Positions 1 through 9,520 of a DNA stretch of 14,495 nucleotides are shown here, piece after piece. A program made the translations under genes and the position numbers. A model generated the notes under the pieces. It made no database searches and was not told where the DNA came from. It worked only from the letters and a program-made list of their open reading frames with translations. Position 1 is the first letter of the stretch; every line of letters begins with the position of its first letter. The DNA lies in NCBI GenBank assembly GCA_918026815.1, contig CAKJVC010000121.1, positions 1 to 14,495 of the forward strand. Direction: 5' to 3'. The stretch is from Chalara sp. BL73. Taxonomy: Eukaryota; Ascomycota; Leotiomycetes; Helotiales.

Positions 1-1403
1 CGTTTTCAATCCATTGGTCATCAGAATGAGCCCAGTTTTGGAGTTTCCATAGACCTCTTATTCTACAACTTCTTGATGCCCTTGGCAGTCAAGTTCTTCA
101 AACCATCGGATGGACTTCACGCAATGTATACTTGGTGGTTCCAGCGATGTGCAAGGATGCTACGTTTGACTTGGTTCATGTTCGGCGAAAGAAAACTTGA
201 TGAGGAGGGCCAAATTGTTCGACGGTCCTGGAAGGATATATTTCACCCAGTTCCTCCCGAAAATCTTCATATTCACAGAGACGTCAGCCCAGAGCTTCTC
301 TTCAATGATCCTGATACTAAGGCATATATTCGAGCAGATGGCTATTATGCGCGCGCTCCAGCTTCTGACCAAGTTCGCATTAAGAAAGGCTCGCCCATAT
401 TTCTTGAGGTTGATGAATTCAATAAACCCCTCGAAGGACAACCGGTTCATCCTGACCGAGATGCAGAATGGAGCTCTGATATGTACAAACATGTCTACAT
501 CCCACCCTACTTTCGATTCCGAATCTTTCTGTTCATATGCTCTCTTTGGATATTTGCGGCTTTTACAGGCGTGTGCACAACGATTGTACCTCTGGTATTT
601 GGTCGTCGCATCTTTGAGAAGATCATTCCGGAGAATGTCCAAAAGAATGATGTCTACGCCTTCAGCATTGGCATCTATATACTTGGCTCTATTCTATATA
701 TCGTCCTTCATGCACAATCTTTCGCACATTATACTTTAGCCTCCCTATCCGTCACGGCGGAAACACCGGCTAACACCTTCCGCCGCATTGCTGGGGTCAC
801 GACTCGCATAGGAAAGTTTGTGTGGACCTACACTGCGGTTCTGTTTATTCTACCAACACTTTTCGCTTTCGTTATTGAAGCTTACGCAATCCTCCCTCTG
901 CACACTTACTTCTCGCCATTGGAGCCTCATGTGATTCACTTCGTACAATCCTGGACCCTGGGGCTCCTCTATGTCAAATTGACTACCCGTGCAATTCAAT
1001 ACTATCCAGATTCACGCGCTGCAACATCATTACGCCAGGTAACTCGAAAGGGATATATGAACCCAGATGCATGGCTTGCAACCCGCTCGTTCATCTTCCC
1101 AGGGGCCACAGCCCTCAGTCTTGCCATCAGTATTCCCTTGCTCCCCAGACCACAGTCACATGTATAGCAAGCAATGCATCTGACTACCGCAAGATGCTTA
1201 TCTTCCGTTTCGTGTACCCGGCAGTCCTCGTGTTTGCGGGCTGGCTCTATTGCATGTATTTCCTAGCTGGCCTTGTCAAGCTGTGGAGGGCAAGAATCAA
1301 GGATGAGGTTTATTTGATTGGAGAGAGATTGCATAACTTTGGGGAAAGATTTCTAGTCCAAACACGGGGTTGGGGCTGGGCAGCATGCTGTGCAAAGAAT
1401 TGA
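1..1403 (+). CDS. SSM4: SSM4/Doa10 (MARCH6-type) ER membrane E3 ubiquitin ligase, C-terminal part
   Basis: Doa10 is a polytopic RING-CH E3 ligase of the ER and inner nuclear membrane that marks misfolded or degron-bearing proteins for proteasomal degradation (ERAD). The frame is open from base 1, so the gene begins outside the window; about the last 467 residues are present. They include the loop motif CARMLRLTWFMFGERKLDEE and about six hydrophobic segments, near bases 520-610, 655-715, 820-900, 940-1010, 1085-1140 and 1210-1275. The C-terminal motif DEVYLIGERLHNFGE matches the conserved C-terminal element shared by yeast Doa10 and human MARCH6, including its Asn. The first frame meets TAG at 1165-1167, while the last segment and C-terminal motif are one frame away (stop 1401-1403). 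One extra C in the C4 run at 1143-1146 would join them; no convincing intron does. The RING-CH domain lies outside the window. Identification is firm; whether the shift is real is unknown. Confidence 0.88.
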
Positions 1404-2096
1404 TGCTTGATGAATGCTAGGTCATGGCAGGGAATATTGGCGTTTAGGTTGGGGAGATACCATATTGGAAGGGCATCAGACAATGAATGCCCACTTTCTT
1501 TGTCAGGTGTATTTATTAGAAGAAGCGCAGAAAATGACAGCGGAATTGTACATTACTGCTAACTTTCGCTGATAAATATACCTCACTAGGAATCACATGG
1601 TGCCCTCTCTAATCGCTGCAGTCTTTTAATAGGCAGATTTGGGCCAGTATTATGCCTACTCTAAAGTAGACAATTTTCCACGTCAATAACTTTACATCGA
1701 CTAACTTCACATAGTCTCGGCATGCTCAAAGCAGCCTAAGACCCAACGCTTCATATCCTCACGGATGACGCGGATATCCTTACATCCACCTCCCCAGATA
1801 CCAGCCTCTATATATTACCGCAATTCTTTTTGGGACAATGGTACTCAAACACAAATTATCCTTCCTCATACCCAGATTCCCATGACTACCGAATAACTAT
1901 TGATTGGGTACCCAACACGGTTTCTGCAACTCTCCTATTTAGCCTGGAGGAGAATCTGGGGTAGGCATCTCTCCTATTGGATATGGAGTCTGTGGAACAG
2001 TGAGATATCATGTAGCTCATGTCAGCTTTATATTTACTGCATCTTGCCGTTCCATCACCTCTTAATTTCTAAACAGGGCTGCAGATAAGGGCGTGG
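1404..2096. other. Intergenic region between Doa10 and lipocalin-like gene
   Basis: About 690 nt with no supportable gene. The only open frame of any length (1900-2088, 62 codons) has no recognisable motif. Small local hairpins (ggaga/tctcc type near 1948-1975) and an AT-rich stretch at 1808-1815 can be seen, but nothing strong enough to name. It should hold the Doa10 3' end and the distal promoter of the lipocalin-like gene. Confidence 0.5.
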
Positions 2097-2104
2097 TATA
2101 AAAG
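2097..2104 (+). promoter_or_regulatory. TATA box for the lipocalin-like gene
   Basis: TATAAAAG lies 104 nt before the ATG at 2208, in the right orientation and at a plausible distance for a fungal promoter with a leader of 70-80 nt. Only the motif and its position support this. Confidence 0.45.
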
Positions 2105-2207
2105 ATGCAGACAGTAGAAAGATGTCGTAAAAAGACTTGCACTTTATTCAACCTTTTGCTTTTGAGTAGTGAGCTATCCATTCAGCATACATAATCTTGG
2201 CTTCAGG

Positions 2208-2826
2208 ATGGTGAAAGTACCACCACTCTCCACGTTCGCGGGGACATGGACGCTCCTCAACCAGACTACGTAAACCATTCTCCCCTCCCCCTTGCCCTTC
2301 TTGAAAACACTGCTCATAACTTCTCTAGCATCATAAACGGCACGTTGTTCGATATGGCTAATGGCACGGGCGACAAGCCCATTGGACGGATCATCTACAC
2401 GGCAACAGGCTATATGTCTGCGAACATCATGACATCCAATCTTACGCAGCGGCCGCCTAACCTACGATACCCTTCAAACGCGGCGTCTGAATCAGACACA
2501 GATTGGGCGTTGGTGGGCAAACATACGTTGAACGTTAATGAGACGGGCTGGGAAGAGCCAGTTAATTCATGGGCCACTTGTTGTTGCTAATGTGCCGAGC
2601 TGGTATGTTGCGTTTTCTTCTTTTCTTGAGCCTTTTTTTCTAAATTTGCGGGATATGGAGAAAGGAAGGAAGTGCTGACGTGAATAGGGTTGGCATGGAA
2701 CAGCAGCGTAACTACACGTTGCTTGAGAACGGGACGTTGTTGCATTTCCATTTAGAAAATTCTAATAACGGGGGCTCGATTGGAGACCTGTGGTGGAGAA
2801 AAGTGGATGAAAATGTGTCCCCATAG
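2208..2826 (+). pseudogene. Lipocalin-like domain protein (Lipocalin_5 type), one intron, two frameshifts
   Basis: Small single-domain fungal protein whose family resembles lipocalin beta-barrels; the ligand and role are unknown. The start at 2208 gives the family's opening AGTWTLLNQTT. The central signature PIGRIIYTATGYMSANIM and then WALVGKHTLNVNETGWEEP lie in a second frame (about 2274-2570). The conserved GPLVVANVPSW returns to the first frame from 2571. An intron at 2603-2687 (GTATGT..TAG, branch point GCTGACG near 2673) splits the Trp codon. Exon 2 (2688-2826) gives VGMEQQRNYTLLENGTLLHF and ends at TAG 2824-2826. Coding length is 534 nt (177 aa); the two shifts cancel, so total length stays a multiple of three. 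The first shift lies between about 2255 and 2300 and the second between about 2555 and 2572. Either sequence errors or true lesions would explain them. Family call good; disabled state moderate. Confidence 0.72.
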
Positions 2827-3105
2827 TGCTGGCGGAGCTTCAGCGGTTCTGTTAGAGATCTATGATCACGAAAGAGACCACGCTTGCAAACTTTTTCTGA
2901 GATCCAGATTCATTCATAAGTAGCTATCCTCACGATTACCAATTCTACTATACGATTTACGCATTCTCTTGTGGTGGCTTCATGTCCAAAATATTTTAAC
3001 AGGAAATCATAGACCAACCCCTCTCAACTCCTCCCTTAAATCCAGAATCTTCAGGAGTGACGATACGCCAAGGTAATCTCAATTAAATCACCGCATTCAT
3101 GCCCA

Positions 3106-4257
3106 TCAATGTAGACTCAGCCACTGATCGAAGTTGCAGTCAAGACTTGGAGGAAGTAATTGGCCTGCCGGTGCACGTTCGGTTGGTGGTCCCTTCCGCT
3201 CAACGTGGACACTCTGACACCAGAATCTTCTCGACTCTTTACTCAACGTGTATCGTTCAACAAGGAATACAATTTGAAATGTTTTGAAGAAGCGCTGGTT
3301 ATACCTACTACATGGTTCTGTTCGGGCACATCTAGTATTCCGGTATGTAATTGGCCCGGTCCAGTTCCCAGTTTCCCTATACACATGAGAGATATAGAGA
3401 CGCTTGAGCGATGTGCACGGCAATAGCAGCCCTAGTAGCCGGCTTGGCGTAATGGACGACAAATTCTCAAAATTTGGGGCTAGGAGAAGGATCTTCCTGA
3501 CCTTGTGTATTCCATCGATCTTGTCGAGTCTCGCTCCCGCGTTGATACACAAGGGATCGATGGCAAGGACATCTATCCCATGTCGGAAATAGAGGTTGTG
3601 AGTTTTCGCCTCCATCTGAGGTTGTCCCGGATAAGGTAATTTTAAGGAGTGTACACTTTTCGCCGTTGTCCAAGCAAAGGCACAGCTCCTATTCACTGTA
3701 ATATCAGCTCCATATAACGGCGGATGGGAATGAAATTCCCCGTTCTGACTTGCCGGCTCGTGGCTATATTCTCCACGGTACTCCGCGCAACTGCAGCTCT
3801 TCATATCTTTTTCACTTTTATGGTAGCAGTGGTCCCCTTCAGTTCCAACTCTACTCCTCCCATTAGGCACTACATATCTGTCATAGTCAATAAAGCAACT
3901 TGTTAAATGCTTCTCGTCGCAGAGTTTGGGTTCCACGATGCGAGGCGGATGTAGCAGGAGCGCCTCTTTCCATGCCATGATCTTGCGTTCAAGAGGCAAG
4001 CCTTGGAAAAGAAATCTTTTATTGCCCCTAACCAAAAGAGGTTTGGTAGATGAGCTAGATGTTCCGACCATGGCTGATATTGTGGATTGAGTGGGAGCTG
4101 CGAATTTGTGTTGGTATACTTGCCCATTGGAAGAACCAGTATTTTCTGAAACCGCTGGATTCTCATTTTCTAGCGGTTTCGATAATGGGTGAGGATTCCT
4201 CCGACCTCTGAGTCTTGCAGAATATCGTCTTGGAAGCCTAGGCTGGCGTCTTTCCAC
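3106..4257 (-). CDS. 2EXR-family protein, copy 1 (main open frame)
   Basis: 2EXR proteins form a large, expanded fungal family of unknown function. The family signature FLFQGLPLERKIMAWKEAL followed by PPRIVEP lies near 4050-3960 on this strand. Later come NRSC, LYFRHGIDVLAIDP and the hydrophobic helix HKVRKILLLAPNFENLS. The frame runs 383 codons and ends DCNFDQWLSLH. It aligns along its length with the next gene to the right: GLPLERKIMAWKEAL to KLPIEL*FMVWREAI, LYFRHGIDVLA to VYFRYEYDTLA, LLGLLLPCTSLKRL to LVRLL*PCAALEVL, and DCNFDQWLSL to DCNYNRWLSL. Position 4257 is a GTG, not a true start; the first in-frame ATG is at 4069-4071, and the frame continues upstream through stops (see next entry). 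The 60-90 residues before the end are unusually basic and Ser-rich and may be out of frame. Function unknown. Confidence 0.6.
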   Translation of the reverse strand: MERRQPRLPRRYSARLRGRRNPHPLSKPLENENPAVSENTGSSNGQVYQHKFAAPTQSTISAMVGTSSSSTKPLLVRGNKRFLFQGLPLERKIMAWKEALLLHPPRIVEPKLCDEKHLTSCFIDYDRYVVPNGRSRVGTEGDHCYHKSEKDMKSCSCAEYRGEYSHEPASQNGEFHSHPPLYGADITVNRSCAFAWTTAKSVHSLKLPYPGQPQMEAKTHNLYFRHGIDVLAIDPLCINAGARLDKIDGIHKVRKILLLAPNFENLSSITPSRLLGLLLPCTSLKRLYISHVYRETGNWTGPITYRNTRCARTEPCSRYNQRFFKTFQIVFLVERYTLSKESRRFWCQSVHVERKGPPTERAPAGQLLPPSLDCNFDQWLSLH

Positions 4258-4678
4258 ATGACGTTGATCACAAAGATCTTACGCGTTGATAATTTCCTTA
4301 GGTGCGTGATCGTTCGCTCGGCGCCGTTGCAATCCAGATGGTTCGATATGAGTTGAACTTTGATATTGAGTTGGCTCTATGAAGATAGGTGGGCATTTCC
4401 TGGCTCGGTTTTCTGGACCATAAGTTTAACTCGCCTCAAATGGCATAGGACTGGAGATGAAATTCTTAGGTTGAGTATATGTAGCCGTAGGTTGAGTGTC
4501 GGTCTCTGCAACAGATAAATTCTGAGGGGATATCAGTGATGTACTCGCATACTTAGATTCTTTAGAATGGACATTCCATATTTAGGACCTGGTGGTGTTA
4601 GTGAGACACAATGGATAAATGCGGTTGGTGGTTGTAGTAATCTGGCTCGCTGATATTCCGTATCGGGGTCGGAGGCAT
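4258..4678 (-). pseudogene. Probable broken 5' extension of 2EXR copy 1
   Basis: Reading upstream in the frame of the main 2EXR open frame gives a Ser/Thr/Pro/Gln-rich sequence typical of the disordered N-terminus of such proteins. It is interrupted by TAA at 4279-4281 and TAA at 4426-4428. It includes VAETDTQPTATYTQPKNF and RKCPPIFIEPTQYQSS. Further upstream a good start, MPPTPIRNISEPDYYNHQ, begins at ATG 4676-4678. It connects through two single-base shifts, one between about 4600 and 4630 and one near 4570-4575. From 4678 to 3106 plus two missing bases is 525 codons. The composition looks coding, but no family motif proves it. Alternatively the protein starts at the internal ATG near 4071 and this is leader or intergenic DNA. 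Confidence 0.4.
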
Positions 4679-4806
4679 TTGCAACTATCACGCAATGGCT
4701 TCATTCTAGATTCCTTAAGTTAAGCATCGTGTTTAAGCAGCACGTTTCAATAACAAGTGGTTCAGGTACGGGTAGATTCTCTATTTGTATGGAAGTAAAT
4801 GAGGTT

Positions 4807-5932
4807 TCACTTGTTAGGATCTTTCCGAGAGCATGAGTATACCAAGTCGAGGGTCCCTGGATAACCCGACTCTATACAGAGGGAGAGCCATCGATTGTAA
4901 TTGCAATCGGGGACCACGTATGCTACTTGACCATCATATACTCCCGTAACTGAATCTACGTCCGAATTTTCGTTTGTGTAAGAGCTCATATTTATTGAAG
5001 GGTCTGTATCTACCTGGGCACCACTATCCAGATATCCGTCTTTTGGACTGGGTTGAGCATTTGGAGAAATCACACGTTCGACGAGGCGAGTGCGTAAGTA
5101 GCATAGTTTGTTTCTGTTCCCGGCGATCTTCTTTCGGAGGGTGTTGAACTGCTCGAGGAAGAGGCGGCCATACTGCATATAGATTGCTTCCTCTTCGCAC
5201 GGAATGTCACGCAAAATGATCGGCTCTTTATCTTCATCGACTTCATTTTGGTGAGCGACAGGCAGGACCTCCAATGCGGCGCATGGCTACAGAAGGCGTA
5301 CCAGCTCATCAGCCTTGATGCCGATAGACTCCTCTGGATTGCTGTCATTCCACTTTGGCGCTAGAATTAGGATGTTCTTCATCTTATTGATATTCGTAAC
5401 TGAGACGAAGGATGCACTTGCGTCCATCAATTCATGTGGATAGAGAGCCAAGGTATCATATTCGTATCTGAAAATAAACTCGCACTCGGGCTACGGAGTC
5501 TCCAACGTGCTGGGCAAATCTCAGGCTAGGAAACAGTGCAGCCTCCTTACGTGCACTCCGACAGCTTCGAGTTATCGGCATGTGGATTTGATGCCTCGGG
5601 GTTATCATAAAATGAAGGTTGCGTCTAGGTTTGTGGTCCGGGTCGCAGGCGGTAAGCTCCAGGATTCGAGGTTCTTCGTCCAAAATCGCTTCCCGCCATA
5701 CCATGAACTAGAGCTCAATGGGAAGCTTATTAAAGTGGAAAAAGCTATGAACCGGCTTCTTTGGTTGGTGACCGTTGCTCCGGTCGCCGTTCCTACTAAT
5801 AGCCTGACCTAATTCGGAGTTTCTAAGTTGCTCATCGAGTGGCCTCACAAGAGCTAAGGAGCAAGTTTGAATAGACTCACAATCAGCCTCTGTACTGTAA
5901 GAATCTCTGTTGATTGTTGGAAATTTTGACAT
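4807..5932 (-). pseudogene. 2EXR-family protein, copy 2, with two in-frame stops and a frameshift
   Basis: Second member of the 2EXR family, upstream of copy 1 on the same strand. From ATG 5930-5932 (MSKFPTINRDSYSTEAD) a polar leader leads to the signature HSFFHFNKLPIEL, a TAG at 5708-5710, then FMVWREAILDEEPRILELTA. It continues MPITRSCRSARKEAALF and VYF. An extra base in the A4 run at 5471-5474 (T4 on the coding strand) shifts the frame. The next frame reads RYEYDTLALYPHELMDAS and KMKNILILAPKWNDSN up to a TAG at 5287-5289, then PCAALEVLPVAHQ. A charged stretch EEEAIYMQYGRLFLEQFNTLRKKI follows, and the gene ends DCNYNRWLSLCIES..KDPNK at 4807. With one base removed the length is 375 codons. 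Copy 1 has Lys and Leu at the two stop positions. This copy could not make a full protein as written. Function unknown. Confidence 0.65.
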
Positions 5933-6333
5933 TTGATCAGCAGTGCAGAGTGCTTCTGTCGAATGTATGTCGCCCAATTTCTCTGAAACTTGACCATGCG
6001 TTTTCTTTGCAAGATTTTTGAGAGAGTTGCTGATTGAGATGAGAATGCATAGAATATAACTAGCTGAAGAATTCTTCTTTTTTGTAATAGTCGTGAATTA
6101 TTTTGTGCGTCTTTATTCTAATTGTAAGGCAAATGACTTTCATAAATTTAAATTCCAAAGCATGTTGTCGAATAGAATCAAGGGGTAGAGAAGAGAAGCC
6201 AATGCACAACCCTTATATTTGCTCTACTAGTTTATATAATATTTAATAGGTACTATCCAATTGTCTGGCTCTAGCGCTAATTTTTTAACTAGGCCGCCAA
6301 GCCTCGCTACCCCTAAGTAAATGTGCCCCCAGT

Positions 6334-6522
6334 TGTTGGAATAGTGGGTGTCCGCTCAAGTACTCGAACCATTTTTGGCCAAAGGCCGGAGCAACCTAAG
6401 GCTGAGAACTAGCAGAAGAGGAACTAGCCAGTGCGACTATAAAAACGAATCACGTATAAAGTTCAATGTAAAAGAATTGTGAGCTAAAAATTCTAGTGGG
6501 GGGCATATGGCCGGGCCGTTAC
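6334..6522 (+). repeat. Possible solo or truncated LTR-like element
   Basis: The segment begins TGTTGGAATAG, a start common in copia-type LTRs, and ends ..CCGTTACA, giving TG..CA ends about 189 nt apart. It holds an internal TATA-like ACTATAAAAA near 6436. No second copy, no matching target-site duplication (ccagt before, gccct after) and no clear gag or pol frame were seen. The ATG frame just after it (about 6536-6628) is 30 codons with no recognisable motif. Flanking GC-rich imperfect inverted repeats (6321-6333 and 6493-6506) could instead point to a MITE. Weak. Confidence 0.2.
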
Positions 6523-7000
6523 AGCCCTGGCCCAGATGGCACTGAGCCAAAAACAAAGAGAGCTTTTAGTGCGATTCCTGGAGAATGCACACACATTCTC
6601 AGTTACCAAAGTCATTATTTAGGATGGTGAGAACAATGTGAGGTTCGAGGGAAAAATCAGATAATATATATTTCACCCCGGCAAGCCTGGGGGCTTCAGA
6701 GTAATGTTGGATAATGATAGACCTAACAATACTGAAGAATGGCTTGCCAAAGATCAGATTTATATGAATGCCTTAGGTTGTAATCATGTCCTGCCTTGCG
6801 GCAGAACATATTAGAGGCTCTTCCTAGAAGGAGACATCTTCTTTTGCCATATTTTTTGGGAAGAAACTTGAGTATCCCAATAGAACATACGTTGGCGGTG
6901 ATAGTAGTTAGCCATCCATCCATTCACGTAGAAAGTAGTAATGTTTGTTTTCTTTTTGTTAATGAGGTATGTACAAGACAGCATGTATTCTATTTTGGAA

Positions 7001-7047
7001 GGTAATTGTATAAGTGGTTAAGTCATCGAATTTTGACTAGATACAAA
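7001..7047 (+). other. tRNA-Gln-like 5' half (possible tRNA-derived relic)
   Basis: GTATAAGTGGTTAAGTC followed by GAATTTTGACTAGAT resembles the D-arm and anticodon arm of a tRNA-Gln(UUG), with a partial A box (TGTATAAGTGG). The anticodon stem pairs poorly, and no T-arm GGTTCRA follows at the right distance; a lone TTCGA at 7070-7074 is too far. It is not a functional tRNA; a SINE or pseudo-tRNA relic, or chance, are the options. Confidence 0.15.
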
Positions 7048-7436
7048 TGAACATACTATAACCCAACATTTCGAAACAATCTGCACAACCATAAGGCACA
7101 TTCTATTTAGTGTAATGCCATTTCGCTTTTTTTCCCTTTTTTCTATTTTTCAAAATATGAAGCGGGTTTGTATGCGTAAAGCAGGTGCAAGGGTCAGCTA
7201 TTGTTATGTGACGAAATGGGAAGGAAGGACAGTGGCCTCCCGCATCAATCGAAAGATGCATTTTGTCCACTTGCATTATCTCAAACACAGGAGAACTGTT
7301 CTTACAGGCTTTGAGTACCTATACTGAGCATCGCGTCACTAGGGGAGATAAAATCTACTGCTGCGTTAGCCTTCGTGGACACTTCCAGACAAAACATACT
7401 GACTACAACATCCGCAGGGCTGTCACAACCAGCCTA

Positions 7437-9465
7437 TCAAGTATCTTCTGGCACATTACTAAGGCTTGCTTCTATTTTCTTTAAAGACTTTCCATCGTTG
7501 AACCATCGTGCGACAAGCGGAACAACTAGTACTACCCACATGAAGATATTAGATGCTTTCTCCATGATTATAGAGTGCAATTTCTTTAACACCTGCAATT
7601 TCTTATCCAATGGTCCTCTGCAATCTATCAAATGTTCCAGTTTCCATGAAACATCTCTAGATATATCTTCCGTGTTATGATGCTCAACACATATCTCGAA
7701 GCCTTCGTCTGGTGCTATAACTGGATAGTGCCGACATGAGAAGCAGATGGATACACGACCACCTGAACTTAGAAGATCTTTGTTTATTTTTCGCAGGTAC
7801 AGTATTATCTCCTGAGACTTACTGTTACCTGCCTCGTCAAGGGCATCTACAACTATTTTTATGGAACGAAGTTTTGAAGCATGCAGTAAAGCCTTAGTAA
7901 GTGCTTGCCGTAGTTCACCGGAACTCCAATCTACGACGACGTCCTTATTTTTATCGTCCCACTGCTGCAATTTCTGCTTTTCGTCAGCTAACTCCCAGAA
8001 CTCTTGGCCTGCTTCTGGAAGTTGCTCCAGGAGTCTGTATAGCAATGTTCGATACATGCCAACTAAAGAGTACTGGATAGCTGTTCCCCGTCGGTGGTAA
8101 AAAAAACCAATCACAACATTTTGACCCTTGCCCATGCCAGACAGCAGGTTAAAGATTTTTTGTCAACGTTGATTTCCCTGCTCCAGGTTTTCCTCGAATT
8201 CCTAGGACCCCTCCATTCTTCCTCCGCCAATGGATATAGGCTTCATGCTCTGTAATCCAGTTGCAAGAATCGCTTTCTGCATCATGAATCTGGTTTTCTC
8301 GGACAACCATCTCAGGGAAATGAAGTTGTTTGAGAAATGCTATGTCACGCGTCAAACATGTAAGCTGACAAAAAGAGCTCCTTCTAACTCACATTTATAA
8401 TCCTTTGATTTCACCCGTTGCGCAGCTAGGCCGTGAGAATTTAAGCGAGCGATCGCTTTTCCTATCTCCACTTCAACTATATTTGCTATCCGAGTTTGTG
8501 GTGGCACATCATTTTCATCAAGGGGATTGGTTGATTTGGCAGCGGCCATGGTTTCTGCGCAATTGGCATAGCAATTTCCAAACTCTTGGATATCACCAGA
8601 TCTAGCCTCGTATATTCTATAAAGGACCTTGAAATATAGTTCGTGTAATTTTTGAAACATGAAGGAAGTCGCCTTTGTGATATGAGTTTTGAGAAATATC
8701 GGTTCGCGATTGCTCCAATATGGTAAATAACTGATGCCGTTGCCATTAAACACGATTGGAATAATACTTTCGGCGCCCATTTCTTGCGAACGAATGTCCA
8801 AGAAAGCTAATTCTGTCACTACATGGTGAAAGCTCTTGTCACCTCGGTATGCGTTTTCGATCTCTCGAATTCTCTCTTTGATAGTTTCCCACGAATCGCC
8901 ACGTTTTCGAGCAGTGAAATAAGTGATCTTTATTTCTTCAATGTATGCCTTCATTCGATTATCCAGCTGATACTGCTCGAGAACTTCAGAGCAGCATACG
9001 ATGACCTTATCAACACTACTGATAGGACCATAAGACCTAAATGGTGTAATAGGAGGCAATAAGCAGAATTGATTAGATAGTATGTCATGGGCTGCAGCAG
9101 TGCCTTCATCGCGTGAATCCTGAGGTAGCCGGAAGGTTGGTGACCTGTCTGAAAGCACCCTCGCTCGGATCTCTTTTAAGAATTTGATCAAGGCTTGCGC
9201 GACTTCCCCATACGCTTCTCCAATATGAGCGTTATCATGGGCGTAAACAACGAAGATAGTTGGAGCATCCTTTCCCCAAACCAGTCGCAATTCGCAAGCG
9301 CTTCCGATATCTTCTGGAAAGCATACATTAGATCTATCAAAGTGTTAATATATTAAAGTATCATAAAATGGCGCGCCTTCGACACACTTGAATAGGAGAC
9401 AGACGAAAGTTTGGTCACATGGAATGAATAAGGGTGGAGGAGGAGGACTTACAATTTTCTGCCAT
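7437..9465 (-). pseudogene. NLR-type STAND NTPase: SEFIR/TIR-like domain plus NACHT, no C-terminal sensor
   Basis: Fungal NLRs are intracellular receptors for non-self recognition and programmed cell death. Exons by sequence: 9453-9465, 8393-9333, 7437-8339. Introns: 9334-9452 (GTAAGT..TAG) and 8340-8392 (53 nt, GTGAGT..TAG). With one base added at the C4 run 9274-9277 and one removed at the T6 run 8156-8161, the model is exactly 619 codons. The N-terminal domain has a TIR/SEFIR-like fold pattern: APTIFVVYAHDN, RARVLSDRSP, VDKVIVCCSEVLEQYQ, AFLDIR, IIPIVFNG. Then FLKQLHFPEMVVREN precedes the NACHT core: Walker A GVLGIRGKPGAGKST (about 8170-8210), FFYHRRGTAIQYSLVG, Walker B IKIVVDALDEAG (about 7825-7865) and the sensor-like CFSCRHYP. 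It stops at SNVPEDT, just after NACHT, where relatives continue into a winged helix and repeats. Domain calls are firm; the truncation and two shifts suggest a dead gene, or one that could supply only its N-terminal domain. Confidence 0.78.
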
Positions 9466-9512
9466 GCTGAACTCAGAATATGAGTCCTGTTGTGCCGCAC
9501 TGATATACCCGA

Positions 9513-9520
9513 CTTATATA
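9513..9520 (-). promoter_or_regulatory. TATA box for the NLR gene
   Basis: TATATAAG on the minus strand lies 47 nt upstream of the ATG at 9463-9465, implying a leader of roughly 15-25 nt. The motif and placement are the only evidence. Confidence 0.4.

Larger units (their letters stand above)
5978..7436. other. AT-rich gene-free stretch between 2EXR copy 2 and the NLR
   Basis: About 1.46 kb with no supportable gene; all open frames are short and unlike known proteins. It lies upstream of 2EXR copy 2 and downstream of the NLR, so it includes the place where NLR C-terminal repeats would be expected. Reading the minus strand past 7437 in all frames shows no winged-helix, ankyrin, TPR or WD40 pattern. 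Two weak candidates inside it, an LTR-like segment and a tRNA-like segment, are listed separately. Confidence 0.55.

Noticed and set aside
160..642. 160-codon minus-strand frame inside Doa10
   Set aside because: Antisense shadow of the well-supported Doa10 coding frame.
1071..1403. Separate small gene after Doa10
   Set aside because: Its sequence is the Doa10 C-terminus in a shifted frame, not an independent protein.
6350..6430. tRNA-like A and B boxes on the minus strand (TGGCTAGTTCC and GGTTCGAGTAC)
   Set aside because: Spacing is about 60 nt, the B box is imperfect and there is no cloverleaf.
7001..7080. Functional tRNA-Gln gene
   Set aside because: Poor anticodon-stem pairing, no correctly placed T-arm and no acceptor complement to the 5' end.
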